Shown here in pieces: positions 22,141-33,000 of a stretch of 64,000 bases of DNA. Under the pieces are notes generated by a model. The model saw nothing but the letters and a program-made list of their open reading frames with translations. It did not search any database and was not told where the DNA came from. Position numbers and translations under genes: made by a program. The DNA comes from Cylicocyclus nassatus (Eukaryota; Nematoda; Chromadorea; Rhabditida; Strongylidae), in assembly GCA_958299035.1 (NCBI GenBank), contig CATQJL010000223.1:4334359-4398358 (forward strand), in the 5' to 3' direction. The first letter of the stretch is position 1; the number at the start of each line of letters is the position of its first letter.

Positions 22141-22718
22141 CAAGAGACATTTTCTGGAATACTTCCGATAAGTTTTTGCAGCTTTGCTGAAGTCTCGCAT
22201 CAAAGCAGCGACCAGAAACTTTGCTGCACTCTAAAATAAGCTGCACCGCTCTGAAAGCCCAATTCTTTTGAAGATTTGCCCAGGGTTTGAGCCACAAACA
22301 TTGTAGATCACATTTGAACCAATTTTATTGGTCCCAAAATTCGTTGGAAGATACATAGAAGCTGTAGCATTTGTTCTGTGTACTCAGTACCGTTGCCATA
22401 CATCTTGTTTTGCTTGGCTGAAAGCAGCACACCTCTACTAGTCACTCAAAAACTCGTCTTGCTGGGAATGCAGCGCAATTTTGGCAAATCGTTTGACCAT
22501 GACTTGAGCTTTTGCGTGCTTGAAGCGAAAATATAGCACATGCATATTTCGGATTTTACAAACTCACTTCAACTATGCCTTGACGTCAGAAATGGAAAAC
22601 TTGCCAGGAATTTATCCAAGATTGAAAGTCGATGGCAACAAAGTAGCTTTAACTGAAAGCTTGACTAGATTTTTGTACCAATCTCACCTTTTGATGTTCT
22701 ACGTTCAGTCACTGCCAG

Positions 22719-22795
<77 letters not shown>
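22719..22795. repeat. (TTA)n microsatellite, about 25 units
   Basis: An uninterrupted ATT/TTA trinucleotide run of about 77 bp. Read in one frame it gives poly-Tyr, but nothing supports translation. Confidence 0.98.
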
Positions 22796-22975
22796 CCTAG
22801 GATGTGGTCAATTTGAGGTATGATGCTGTAAAAATTCGCTGCGACTTTGACAGTTTCGAAGTTTTGCGTGTAAATATATTGTCAAAGTGTGGTGATTTCC
22901 ATCTGCATACAGGACCCATCAGTGACCTGAAAATATTACGCAAACTCAATTTTGCCAAATATGCTCTGGTCCGAA

Positions 22976-23825
22976 ATGGCAGTCATCGAAAAATCGGCCC
23001 TGTCGTGAATGTGTTAATAACTTTTCAACACCTAAACCTAAATTCACATTCTTGGTCTCTCTAAAAATATTAGAAGTGCTGCACTCCATGATAAAAATTT
23101 AAGCGCGAGATTTCATTATCTAGACATCGAGAACAAAGCTCTCAAATATAGGGCTTCAAATTTTGCGATTCTGAGTTTGGTGCCAGAAAATCGCAGAGAG
23201 CCACTAGCTAGCCGAAAAAAAATCTGTAGAAATTGCTTACACAGCAGAAGTCCATACGTTATTTTAGCAGGCTCTGATCTCGCATGGAAATGCGAAAACA
23301 AAAAATTTGTAGAATTTGTGATTATACAGGATAAATCCCCTTATCGCTGTAATTTTTCCACAAAAACACAGTTTGCAGCCAGAAATAAGACATAATGCCT
23401 ATTTGGAACCTTGCGACGCTTTTTGGAGTGTAAAAAAGTATTTTTGCCGAAAAATTGCGGCAATGAGGGGATTTTTTCCTCGAAATGACATAATTCACGA
23501 ATTTTTTGTTCTTGCTTCACCGCACAAGATCGAAGCCTTCCAAAATAACATATGAACTTCTGCTGTGTATATAATTTTCACAGAATTTTTCGGTGCTAGC
23601 GACACTCTACGATTTTCTGGCACCAAACTCAAAATCGCAAATTTTGAAGCCCCATATTTGAGAGCTTCGTTCTCAATGTAGCTCATGGAATCTTGCGCTT
23701 GAACATCAGTCATGGAGCGCAAGCCTTCTAATATTTTTAGAAAACAAAACTGTGAATTTAGATTTAATTATTGAAAAGTTATTAAATTTTGTTTGAATTA
23801 CGCAAGAACTTTCGAGCCGACCTAA
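22976..23825. mobile_element. mariner-like foldback, left end decayed
   Basis: Arms about 23016-23365 and 23438-23790 match closely (AACTTTTCAA, CTAAAAATATTAGAAG, CTCAAATATAGGGCTTCAAA, TTTGGTGCCAGAAAATCG), with a 72-bp loop. The right end is TTTCGAGCCGACCTAA then TA (23826-23827). The left end is only a weak match near 22976. The 60- and 75-codon frames in the arms are mirror images of each other, hence not genes. Confidence 0.7.
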
Positions 23826-24374
23826 TATAATATCGTGTTATTAACAAAGGGACTAAAGTGTGTGGGTCTATCGCTGTTGTTCAAAATTATACTGTTTACT
23901 TCTGGCTGTAATTCTTTATGAATTTTACAGCGTTGTAGCCTTGCAAGCTGCTTTACTTATTTTTCAGCTGCTATGTTTTATGAACTTAAATAGGCGAAGC
24001 AAAAAAAACCGTCCTTTAAGGCTTCAGTGAACTCTTATAACCCGGAAATGCTTTTTCTTCGACCAATAAACCATTATAGCGATTATAGTTTTATCGAAAG
24101 GCTGATAAATCTATGCAAATTTGCAACTCAATTCTTGTCAACTCGAAATCATCACACTATTCTCATCTATGTCACATACGTATGACGATACAGTATGCTA
24201 AAATAAGCATTCAACCCATACTACTTTTGCTACCTCAAGTCTATTCTGTAATGTCTCAATGACACTCGTGACCATGTTCATTTATTTCGTAATTCGAGTG
24301 ACGTTTATGCAGAAAATATTCTACATTCAGCATGTCTTCAAAACTTAGAACAATTATCCTTCAAATGGGCGTAA

Positions 24375-24480
24375 ACCACCTCTTAGACCCGCTCATCCGG
24401 TGATGATTGGCTGTGTTCCGCCCCTTCTGGACTGCAATTGGCTAATTGCTTCACCCTGCACATTTACAACCTGCGCTTCT
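24375..24480. promoter_or_regulatory. possible promoter-like patch with two CCAAT-type boxes
   Basis: GATTGGCTG (24405) and CAATTGGCTAATTG (24437) are inverted CCAAT motifs in a locally GC-richer stretch with CCGCCCC. No start or transcript can be linked, so this is only a suggestion. Confidence 0.15.
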
Positions 24481-24513
24481 AATATGCGGGTGCTCCACTT
24501 TTCTTTTAGCCTC

Positions 24514-24574
24514 GAACTCTAAATTTAGGTGAAATGAAGCTTTCTGGCTTCATTTCACTCAAATTTAGAGGTTC
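24514..24574. repeat. long near-perfect hairpin, 27-bp arms, 6-base loop
   Basis: GAACTCTAAATTTAGGTGAA and the following GATGAAGC-type bases pair with GCTTCATTTCACTCAAATTTAG and on across a TTTCTG loop; two positions differ, and one base is unpaired. Confidence 0.9.
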
Positions 24575-24998
24575 CAAATCATAAAGAGCCTGAACACAGA
24601 ATTGATGCATTGTCTGAAAGCAGGCCAAATAATATGTATCCCTTTTAATCATTCATTCATTATATGCAGGTTCTTCTTCGACCCAGCTTATCTCACTCAA
24701 CACTTTTTGATATTTTTGCTTATCGCCGGTAATTGTTCTTTGGACCTCTGCAGTTTAATTTAGCCAATTTCAAATTGTGTCTTCTTCTTGTATCTTCGCT
24801 TACAAACAAAGGCTTTGTTAAGATTATTTGTTTTACATCCGTGATGATTCGTGTAGTCTGAGGAGCCCCGATGTATTCGAGTCAGGATTCATTATTGTGG
24901 TTTCACTTCCTTCGCTTGTATCGCTTTTTTGGTACAAAACTTTGTGATTGCCATCTTGGACCTTCGATTACTATTCATTCCAGTTCTATTATATGCAG

Positions 24999-25256
24999 CT
25001 TCTTTTGGAATCAAGGCGCTTACAAAAAACTTATATTTTTGTCTTCTTCTCAAGACCAAGACAGCATATGACAGACTTCTTCTCGTTCTTACTCATTAAA
25101 CCTAACTCCGAGGTCGATCTCTCACTCACCCAATCCATCAGAGAGTGCGTCATCTATCTCGACTGCTTCCAGCTGGTGCAAAGTATATTTTTATATATTT
25201 TTACGCGAGTACAACCTGATGTCCCGTATGTATTTCATGTAACATCGATTGAGTAG
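24999..25256 (+). CDS. candidate terminal exon, 85 codons, unknown product
   Basis: After CTATTATATGCAG the frame reads LLLESRRLQKTYIFVFFSRP and runs to TAG (...PYVFHVTSIE). It is GC-richer than the flanks and has aromatic and hydrophobic stretches but no clear domain. A competing minus-strand mini-exon (25130-25172: acceptor TTTGCACCAG, LEAVEIDDALSDGL, donor TTGG|GTGAGTG) lies inside it, so the strand is open to doubt. Upstream exons not found. Confidence 0.35.
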   Translation, partial: LLLESRRLQKTYIFVFFSRPRQHMTDFFSFLLIKPNSEVDLSLTQSIRECVIYLDCFQLVQSIFLYIFTRVQPDVPYVFHVTSIE

Positions 25257-25819
25257 TTGCGCTATCAACAGCTGTCATTTACACAACCAGCATCTGCGAC
25301 GATGTCGTCTTAGCGTTTGTATGGTTCGTTCTCAATCCGCGAAGTGTTTTTCGAATGCGTGGACTTTGCTATAGTAAAATTAATCTTCTTCGAGATAAAA
25401 TGAAGTTGAGGTGCTTTCTTGATAACAGAACTTGTTAGAATAGTTTAAAAAAAAAACAACATTTTCAATGAACCTATGATTATATCTAACATTTAGGCAG
25501 GTCGATTTAACATGTATTCGCCAAATCTTATGAATTAGCTCAGCCTACAGTCATTTGAGCCTGCTGCCTGCTTTTCTGATACTCCTCTTTTTCTCTTTGA
25601 TCTTCCTAGAATATGGTACTCGCATATCAAAAAAATACCATGCACTTTGCTGATAAAACTTTGCAATTCGAAAAGGTTCGCATATTTTTCGCAGCATTTT
25701 TTTTTTGTTGAACTTTCATATGTTACCGCCACGCCTCTTTTCCAAAGGCAAGTCCACCGAAATCCGAGATTGTTGATTTTGATGCAGTGCAATGGAGAGG
25801 TATAATCTAAGCATTTGCA

Positions 25820-26122
25820 TCAATTCCGCTGTCTGAAGCAAGAATGTTGCAAGGAAAGCTGAACCTCTCTGGGGTCTCCACGCCCATCAACTGTGATTTT
25901 AAAGGCAACAAGCTCAAAGTAGACTTTGATCGTATCTAGATATGTCTGGAATCCTCCTTTCATTATAAAACACACATTTCGACATGGTGATTTGGAGGTT
26001 AGTTTCTGTTGGATTACTTTTGGACCATGCGTTGATGGGCCAAAAATTGATGCTGCTGGGGGCGCGACGGCCACAGCAGCATTTATTTTCAGAGCAATTT
26101 TTTCGCCTTGGAATACACCTTC
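25820..26122 (-). CDS. candidate terminal exon, 100 codons, unknown product
   Basis: It follows a good acceptor (TTATTTTGTTCCAG) in phase 0 and reads EGVFQGEKIALKINAAVAVA, then APPAASIFGP, an AFKITVDGRGD stretch, and ends at TGA after FRQRN. Composition is balanced, including Gly/Pro in moderation, and the open length is unlikely by chance. The plus strand is also open (25926-26231) but less well bounded. No upstream exon with a good donor was found before the mariner-like element at 27163. Confidence 0.4.
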   Translation of the reverse strand, partial: EGVFQGEKIALKINAAVAVAPPAASIFGPSTHGPKVIQQKLTSKSPCRNVCFIMKGGFQTYLDTIKVYFELVAFKITVDGRGDPREVQLSLQHSCFRQRN

Positions 26123-26227
26123 CTGGAACAAAATAACAGTTCAGATTGCAAAATCTTTTCGAAGCATTTGCATTGAATCGTTGATCATTAGCTGGTTACA
26201 AGTATGTAATAAATCTTTTGGTGTATT

Positions 26228-26229
<2 letters not shown>

Positions 26230-26259
<30 letters not shown>

Positions 26260-26261
26260 AT
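26230..26261. repeat. (AAAT)n microsatellite
   Basis: Eight perfect AAAT units. Confidence 0.98.
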
Positions 26262-27162
26262 CTAACGGGAAAGAATAATCAACGCAAAATAGGTATTCCC
26301 TGGAAGAAAATCGATCAAATTTCTTCCGAAGCGTCATCCATGATGTTTTCATTCACTCACATCATATCTTTCCATGACATTGCTTGAAATCTCCTTTGTC
26401 CGCTCATTCATCAATCATCTGTCGGTGTTCCTTCTGTCGTTGTTTCGTCGGAGCCCACCAGGTGGTGACATCCCATAAGCTCCGAAAAAAGATCTGGGAA
26501 AATGATGAATGAGCTCGGTGTTTACAACTTGGAATCCTTTCAAAAAAGTAGAAAGCATTAGATTATAGCAAATATCTTGCTTACGTATATATGTGCAAGT
26601 AATGGATTAAGAGTTTATTGGTTTTCTTTTTGCTACCTTTTTCTCGGATTCTAAGGAAAACTATGCTAAAAGTAAATTAGAAAATTACGTCATTTGAAGG
26701 AGTTCATTTGCCTGTTGGCCTACTAATTGAAAGTTCATGAACTTTCGCTAATCTTTGGCGTTTTATTTTCTCCTAATCCTAATCAAACCTTGAGTCCGAG
26801 TTACTCGGAGATCATATGTTGCTTCCTAATTACAGCCTTCTCGCTTTCCTCTTCCCCTTCCACTCATCCTCTAGTCACTATATAGCAATGTTTATTGTTA
26901 TTGTTGTGTAAAAACAAGCAAATCCCGTCACTTGTGCTGACGCTATCGAGGCAGCATCGTCTTAACTTTCGAGGGCTTCTATTTCTAGTCAGGCTTCGCT
27001 TACTTGACCTTCTAAGCACTAAATTTGTAGCTAAACATACAAAGCCAGCTTGACGCTTGTGCTTTCCAAACTCTGAACATTTTTATTATTCGTAACATTT
27101 TTCTTGTCCGCTTCTGCTGCGTTGGTTTCGCTACACAAACTTTTCTGCGTTCATGCTCAATA
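26262..27162. other. no convincing feature
   Basis: A 12-bp inverted pair GCTCATTCATCA/TGATGAATGAGC bounds 26402-26514 and could be a tiny MITE. Nothing else. Confidence 0.35.
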
Positions 27163-28249
27163 TAAAGTCATCCCGAAAGTTCCCTCGTTTCATTTTTGAA
27201 ATTTTCAATTTTTTATCTCGATGGATCTGCTTTCCTGTAATTTCACTGGGAAGAAGAAGTCGTTTAGAGTAAAATTTCTGATTATCTACAACACCGCTCG
27301 TAGTTTCTGAAAACGACGCACAGTCGCCCAATTCGAGTGACACCACCGCAGCGTGGCCACATCTCGCTTCAGGGTGGACTCTTGATCCAAACACCATTCG
27401 ACTCAGCTCGATGCGACGCATCTTCTGATATATAGAAGTGTCCAAATGGACGTGGTGAGAGGTCAGATTCCACGCGCTCCACATCTTCGCTTATGGTAGG
27501 TTCCAGTTAGTGCAATGAATAAGCACACTGAGTAACCTAACGTAAGCAAAAATCTGAAACGATTCGTTGAATCTGACCTCCATCCATGTCCAGGTGGGGA
27601 CATCTATATATCAGAAGATGGCCGCGGGCTGAGTCGAATGGTGCCCTTAGAATGCGTCCACTTTACCGAGATATGGCCACGCGACGGTAATGTCGCATGA
27701 ATCGGGCGACTTTGCGTCGTTTTTTTTTTGAAAATCGTGAGCGGTATTTATTGATTGACGAGCTTCTACGCACTCACTGCTCTGATATTTGGCGCGAATA
27801 TTGAAATCGTCAGTACATTTTATGATCCACTCTTTGCTGGGCACATTTGTGCTGCTTGGACGTCTTTGTGAAAGTTATAATTCTCGAATAAAGTTACAAA
27901 CTAATCCATTTTGGCATTTTTTGTAAACTCGAAATTTATAGCTTTTCGCAGAAATATCTAAACAGCACAATCTTCGTTCATTTGCAAAGATGACGTCATG
28001 AAAGCTATGTACTGACATTTTCATATTTTTCTGCAACGATCGGTTTCTTGACGACCTAATTCAAAACAATCACAGCTCATATATTTTCTTTTCCGATTTT
28101 ATTCCCGCAAATAGTGAATAGAAGAAGCTCATGAAGATGCATTTACAAAGAAGAAGATATCTTCTTTCTAATGAAATATGCAAATCCGTCGATAGCGAAA
28201 AGTCTAAGACTTTTAAAAATGAAACGATAGAGCTTTCGGGAGAACCTAA
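27163..28249. mobile_element. mariner-like foldback element, 1,087 bp
   Basis: TAAAGTCATCCCGAAAGTTC at the left pairs with the complement of the right end AGAGCTTTCGGGAGAACCTAA; TA lies outside both (27161-27162, 28250-28251). Long arms match through CGTTTCATTTTT, GGGCGACT.TGCGTCG and ATATATCAGAAGATG to about 27480 and 27555. GACGACCTAA at 28053 looks like a second, nested mariner end. The 117-codon minus frame at 27131-27484 lies in the left arm and is not conserved in the right arm, so it is unlikely to be a gene. Confidence 0.8.
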
Positions 28250-28379
28250 TACATCTGTTTGTTCACTAATTCAAATGGCCTAATATTACGCTCATAGCGT
28301 AAGTGGAGTGTTGTATTGAATTTCCAGCGGAAAGAATCAGTTTCAGGAAGCGGCGTCATTGTTATAGCATGATTTCTAG

Positions 28380-29273
28380 TCAATCTTGATGGAGACGCGC
28401 ATATGAAATTGACACAGCAGGTTTTTGAGTATATTGCAGTTTTATCGACAGCAAATCTAGACTTTCTTGACCTCAATTGCCCTTTTCATCACGCTTCGGG
28501 CTGCTCTGGATGCCAATATTCGGGCTTACTTCTACACATTATCGAAAGTCTCGAAGGCATTGTGGTTCCACATAAATCACTATTGAATCTTCGTCGCATC
28601 CATGCTTTAATTCCACTCATTGTTTTTTTTTCTTCAAAAAAGGTGAGATAACAGATAAACCTGCATGACGATTGTTTATATCGCTAAAAAGCGTCACTTT
28701 CTTTTTCTTTCCGAAACAACTTTTTGAGATGTTTGAGCCTTCTCACGCTACGTTTACAGTAGAATAAACTGAGAACTCGAAAAGGATGGTGACTATCAGT
28801 GAAACATATCGCTTTGTGCTATATTATCCCTTATATTATGTTGTTGTAAGGAGTATGGTCTAAGATTCTTTTTAGTGGTCGCATCCTCCTTTGTAGCTTT
28901 GAATGATTTGATTTCATTTTGAGACACGCTATTGTATCTGATAGTTTTTCTGATTTTGTGAAAAGAAAAGAGAGCACTCGTCATTGTACATTGTCATGAT
29001 CTGGAGGCTTGGGATAACAACCTCTTCTTGCATGTGTCAAGTGCAAAACTTACAAAACTCAGTGGTACTAGTCATTTGTTGAGCACATTGATGTTCTTCT
29101 TACGTCAAAAGGATTAGCACTTTGGAAAAGCGCTGAAAGCCTGCTTGTTATTGTAGTGTATTAGATTTTGTGAGTTGACGGAGGACAACAGTTTGTTCTG
29201 TTTGGTAGATCTTTTCGTATTTTTCAAATGATCTTTTGTCGCATCCTGCAAGTGAACCTAGTAAACGCCAGTG
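28380..29273 (+). CDS. candidate two internal exons of a plus-strand gene
   Basis: Exon A (28380-28642) follows ATGATTTCTAG, reads NLDGDAHMKLTQQVFEYIAV and on through a Cys-rich FHHASGCSGCQYSG patch, and ends TCAAAAAAG|GTGAGAT in phase 0. Exon B (29209-29273) follows TTGTTCTGTTTGGTAG in phase 0, reads IFSYFSNDLLSHPASEPSKR, and ends CAGTG|GTAAGTT, an excellent donor. The phases of A and B agree. Exon A's ATG (28403) could be a start. The next exon is unknown: joining B to 34580 would create a stop in one frame and mismatch the other. No domain recognised. The giant foldback would lie in the following intron. Confidence 0.4.
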
Positions 29274-29535
29274 GTAAGTTAAAGCATGCTTTTTAGTTTG
29301 TCTCTGAGATGTGAACAGGAATTGTTCCTACAATACCGCTTATAATTGATTAATCAATTATCATTAACAGTCGCCGCACCCCGCCGCAGTTCATGCACAC
29401 TGAGTAATTTACCGTAGGCAAATGTAAAGGGATCCGTCAAATCTGACTTGAAATTGACATAATCGCCCCACCCCACTTGCTCATCCCTCCCACTTCGGTG
29501 GAAGGAGCTTGATCAATCTTCAATCAATCTGTGAT

Positions 29536-29780
29536 CAGAGCTCGGCACAGGTGGCTTGTAAGCAAGCTGGATATCGTTTTTGGGGAAAAAGCAAAGAGGG
29601 TATCGTTTTTGAAGCCGAAAAGACACAAAAATTGCGAAGATTTCTTTTCACTCGGCGTTTCGTTTTTTGGTGGTTTTTTTAACGTTTAGGGTTTAGGGTC
29701 AAGGAAACTTCGTAAAAATTCGCGAAAGCCAAGGGGAATTTACTTTTGCATTTTCAAAAGCCACCTCGTGCCGAGCCCTG
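29536..29780 (+). mobile_element. hAT-type MITE, copy 1, with 8-bp target duplication
   Basis: CAGAGCTCGGCACAGGTGGC at the left and CCACCTCGTGCCGAGCCCTG at the right, flanked by the perfect 8-bp duplication TCTGTGAT (29528-29535, 29781-29788). CAG...CTG ends with 8-bp duplications are the hAT signature. The core carries GATATCGTTTTTG blocks, GGCGTTTCGTTTT and GTTTAGGGTTTAGGGTC. 245 bp, no coding capacity. Confidence 0.9.
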
Positions 29781-30089
29781 TCTGTGATTTGAATTCCAGC
29801 ACATTGTGGTATTTTTGTGCGTATCGCGTGAAGATGTAAAAAATCTGTTTGACGTCGTGATTTTGATTACCAATTGTGATTTGTAGAGTCAAAGCTTCGA
29901 ATACCGCTCTGTTCTTTTACGTAGCTTTTACAGAGCTCTCCTTCCATCGATCCTGTTCACTACAGATGTTCTCAAAAACATTCCGCTGATTAGCTCGTTT
30001 TGAAAGATCTACTAATCATTAGCACTTAGTCACTCATTGACTCCTGTACAAAATCTTATGGTGGCTTTTTTGCTTACGCTCACGTCATA

Positions 30090-33000
30090 CAGTACCATCA
30101 CTGCCGCCTTGAAATCCTACGATATAAGCGCAATATCGCGCCGAAAGTGCCGCATTGCGATAGCTCGCTTGAACGTTAATCAATCGGATTCTAGTTTGAA
30201 TATTTGGAATCAGCGCCTTTTGAACCATCTGAAAGTGTACTTGAAAATTTCCTGATCTCGTTACCAAAGATCTTTTTTTGAAACCTCCGGCGAAATAAAC
30301 GCATCGCCGCGTTGGTATCGCCGCACCGCCATAACTCTCTTCAGCTTGAATCTTACAGATTCTAATTTAGATACTTGGAATCGGCGTCCCCTAAGCTACC
30401 TGAATAAGCTTTTCAAAATTTTGAAATCTTGCTTTCAAGCTTTTTTGGCTCTATGCCAGCGGCGGTTTAAACGCAATGTCGCGCAGAAAGTGCCGACTAA
30501 TGTAACTCGGTTCAAAGTTCTTTAATCAAAATTTCGATTGAATATTTGAAACCGGCATCTTTTCGTTCACTCATGAGTTCACTCAGACTTTGCTTTTTCT
30601 CTTGTCTTGGCTCTTTTTTGAATTATCAACGACGATACAAACGGCATGTCGCGTTGAAAAAGCCGGATTGGTGTAGCTTTCTTCTCGTTTTTCGTATTAA
30701 ATTTCAAATGTGATATTTGGAAACAGTAAGCTCTAAGCTACTCGAGAATGTTTCAATAGTCTGCAGAATCCCAAATTCTGTTTTCCAGATTTTTTTTGGT
30801 CCCTCATAGTGCCCTAATTAACCAGCCTGGCTCTGGCTTGAGCCCGATGACCCCACAGTATCGATTTTTCTTCAAAATCTCACCAAGACATAAATCGAAA
30901 GTGAGATGGATACAAAGACCTTAACACCTTGATAGAATTTATTCCAATTTGGAATTTGGAATAATGTATGAGTTTTGCGAGTCTTTCAATTTTTGGAAAA
31001 TTGGCTAACTTACTGCATACTTCAAGATTCTGTAAACTGGCTAAGTTATTAATCACTTCAAGATTCTGTGAAACCAGCAGATAAATTTCAATTGTTTTGC
31101 TCTTATCCGAGTGAATACCTTCCTCAGAATCAAAAATTGAACTTGCTAACTTCAGTTTGAAACATTTAAAATGTGCACAAACTTTGTCAAATTTCTTCAA
31201 ATTTTGGGCAACATCTGAAAAGTAAACTGGTCTGAATTTTCCGGGAGAATGCAGGCACCCGACTGCTTCATTGGCCTTCTGTCGATTTGTAATTATGGAT
31301 ACAAACGGCTATGATCTGTGGGAGTAATTTCAAAACCCATGGCAAAATGAAAATTGATTTCGGGCAAGGCCGTAGTCCCAATCTTGGTACTTTTAACGGA
31401 GCTTTCCAATGCTCTTGGCAAATGCTGCAAAGATCGTATTAAGAGTTGAACTGCTGAAAAGTTAATTTTTTACATTCTCATAAAAGGTTCAAAAGCTCTC
31501 TAAAGCTTACGAGAATAGAATATGAGATTTCCAGACCTTCAACAATGAGGTTTTGAAGCACTCGGAGACTGTAAATTTCATTAATCTTTAACTCGCCGTA
31601 CTGAGAAATCAGAGCAAATCAGAAATAAGAAAACACCGTAATTTTCGAAATCAATCCGGAATTTTTGTAACTCCGATTTGAGTTGGAGCGCGCAGAAAAG
31701 AACATTATTAGTCAGAATATCGAGATATACAAATCTATTTGATGAAATAATAGAATCTCTAGATCCGGTTTCCAGTCTGAATTTCAAGAGAAATATGTGT
31801 TGAACATTGTTTTTAGAATAACCCTGTTGAAAAGATACGCAAATTCGGAGTTTGACTATTCTGGATAAAATGCTCACAAGTTCTCTGAAAATCACATAGA
31901 CAGAACTCTGAGCAAACGCAGTTTTACATGTTTAAAATCTTTGAAAGTATCAAAAAAGTAACAGTATGTTTGCGAACGCAAAAGTGCTATAGAAAAAAAA
32001 ACGCTGGAAGATTAGTAATTTTAGACTTTTACTATATAAAAACCCATGAGGAACTATGGAAGTTGTGGAAAAGCTCTTTCTATCACTTTCCAACTCATTC
32101 TGACATGAAAACGGAGTCTTTGAAAGCATTGATTTTTGAACAGGAGTGCTGGCAATTTTTTGATTGTCTTGGACGAGAGCCTGCTGAGCAGTCAGAACTT
32201 GCAATTTTTAAGAAAAGAAAGAAGTTAACAAATTCAGATTTTATGACTTTTCTAGATGAATTGTTCATCAGTACTTCGAAAATCATAAAGAGAGAATTGG
32301 ACCGAACACTACGGATTTGAAATTTTCCAAGATGTTAAGAGAGTAGCAGTATGTTCAAGAAAAATTCAAAAGTGCTATATGAAGAAAAGATGTAAGAGTC
32401 CGTTTCAGACTTCTACTATATGAAACCCATGAGACTGAAGTTGTTGAAAAGCTCTTTATACTCATTCCAATTCATTGTGACATGAAAACCACAATTTTTT
32501 TTTTAAATCATTAATTTTTGAACAGGAGTGCTAGCAATTCTTTTGATTTTCTGAGACGACAGTCTGCTTCTGAGCAGTTAGAACGATAAAATGGAAAAGG
32601 TTGTAAGATTCTCTTGAAGATATGTCATGGTTTGAGACAACGTTTTTGACAGCTAGAAAATCACTTTCTTCGGTCCATCGCGTCGCTGGGTGCGAAAATT
32701 GCGTCCTAATTCTCGTAAGCGTTGCTCAAGGGAGAACGATGCTGGCCTCGTGATTATACGCTGCCTGGAGCATTTCAGTTACTCCGATATTTTCAGATGG
32801 AAATTATCTTAGTTTTGTAATCAACAACTCTTTAAGGTCATTTTCCTTATTTTTGGGATGTTTTTTAAGCTCTATGAAGATTCTGTGATATTCTGAGGAA
32901 GTGAGTGAATTCAGCCTCTTGCTCTGGTATCCCCGATATCACACTTTAGTTTCAGAAGTTATTTAAGTGTATCAGGCTGCCCCTTAGAATCTTTGTCCAG

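Noticed and set aside
22109..22297. 62-codon minus frame as a gene
   Set aside because: It overlaps the end of the second CAGGGTGTCCC MITE copy and has no acceptor or real ATG.
29682..29702. GTTTAGGGTTTAGGG as interstitial telomere repeats
   Set aside because: It is part of the hAT MITE core and recurs in the copy at 52546; only two units.
30085..30267. 60-codon frame conserved at 30.1 and 34.3 kb as a gene pair
   Set aside because: The two frames are the mirror-image arms of the foldback; identity is explained by arm identity.
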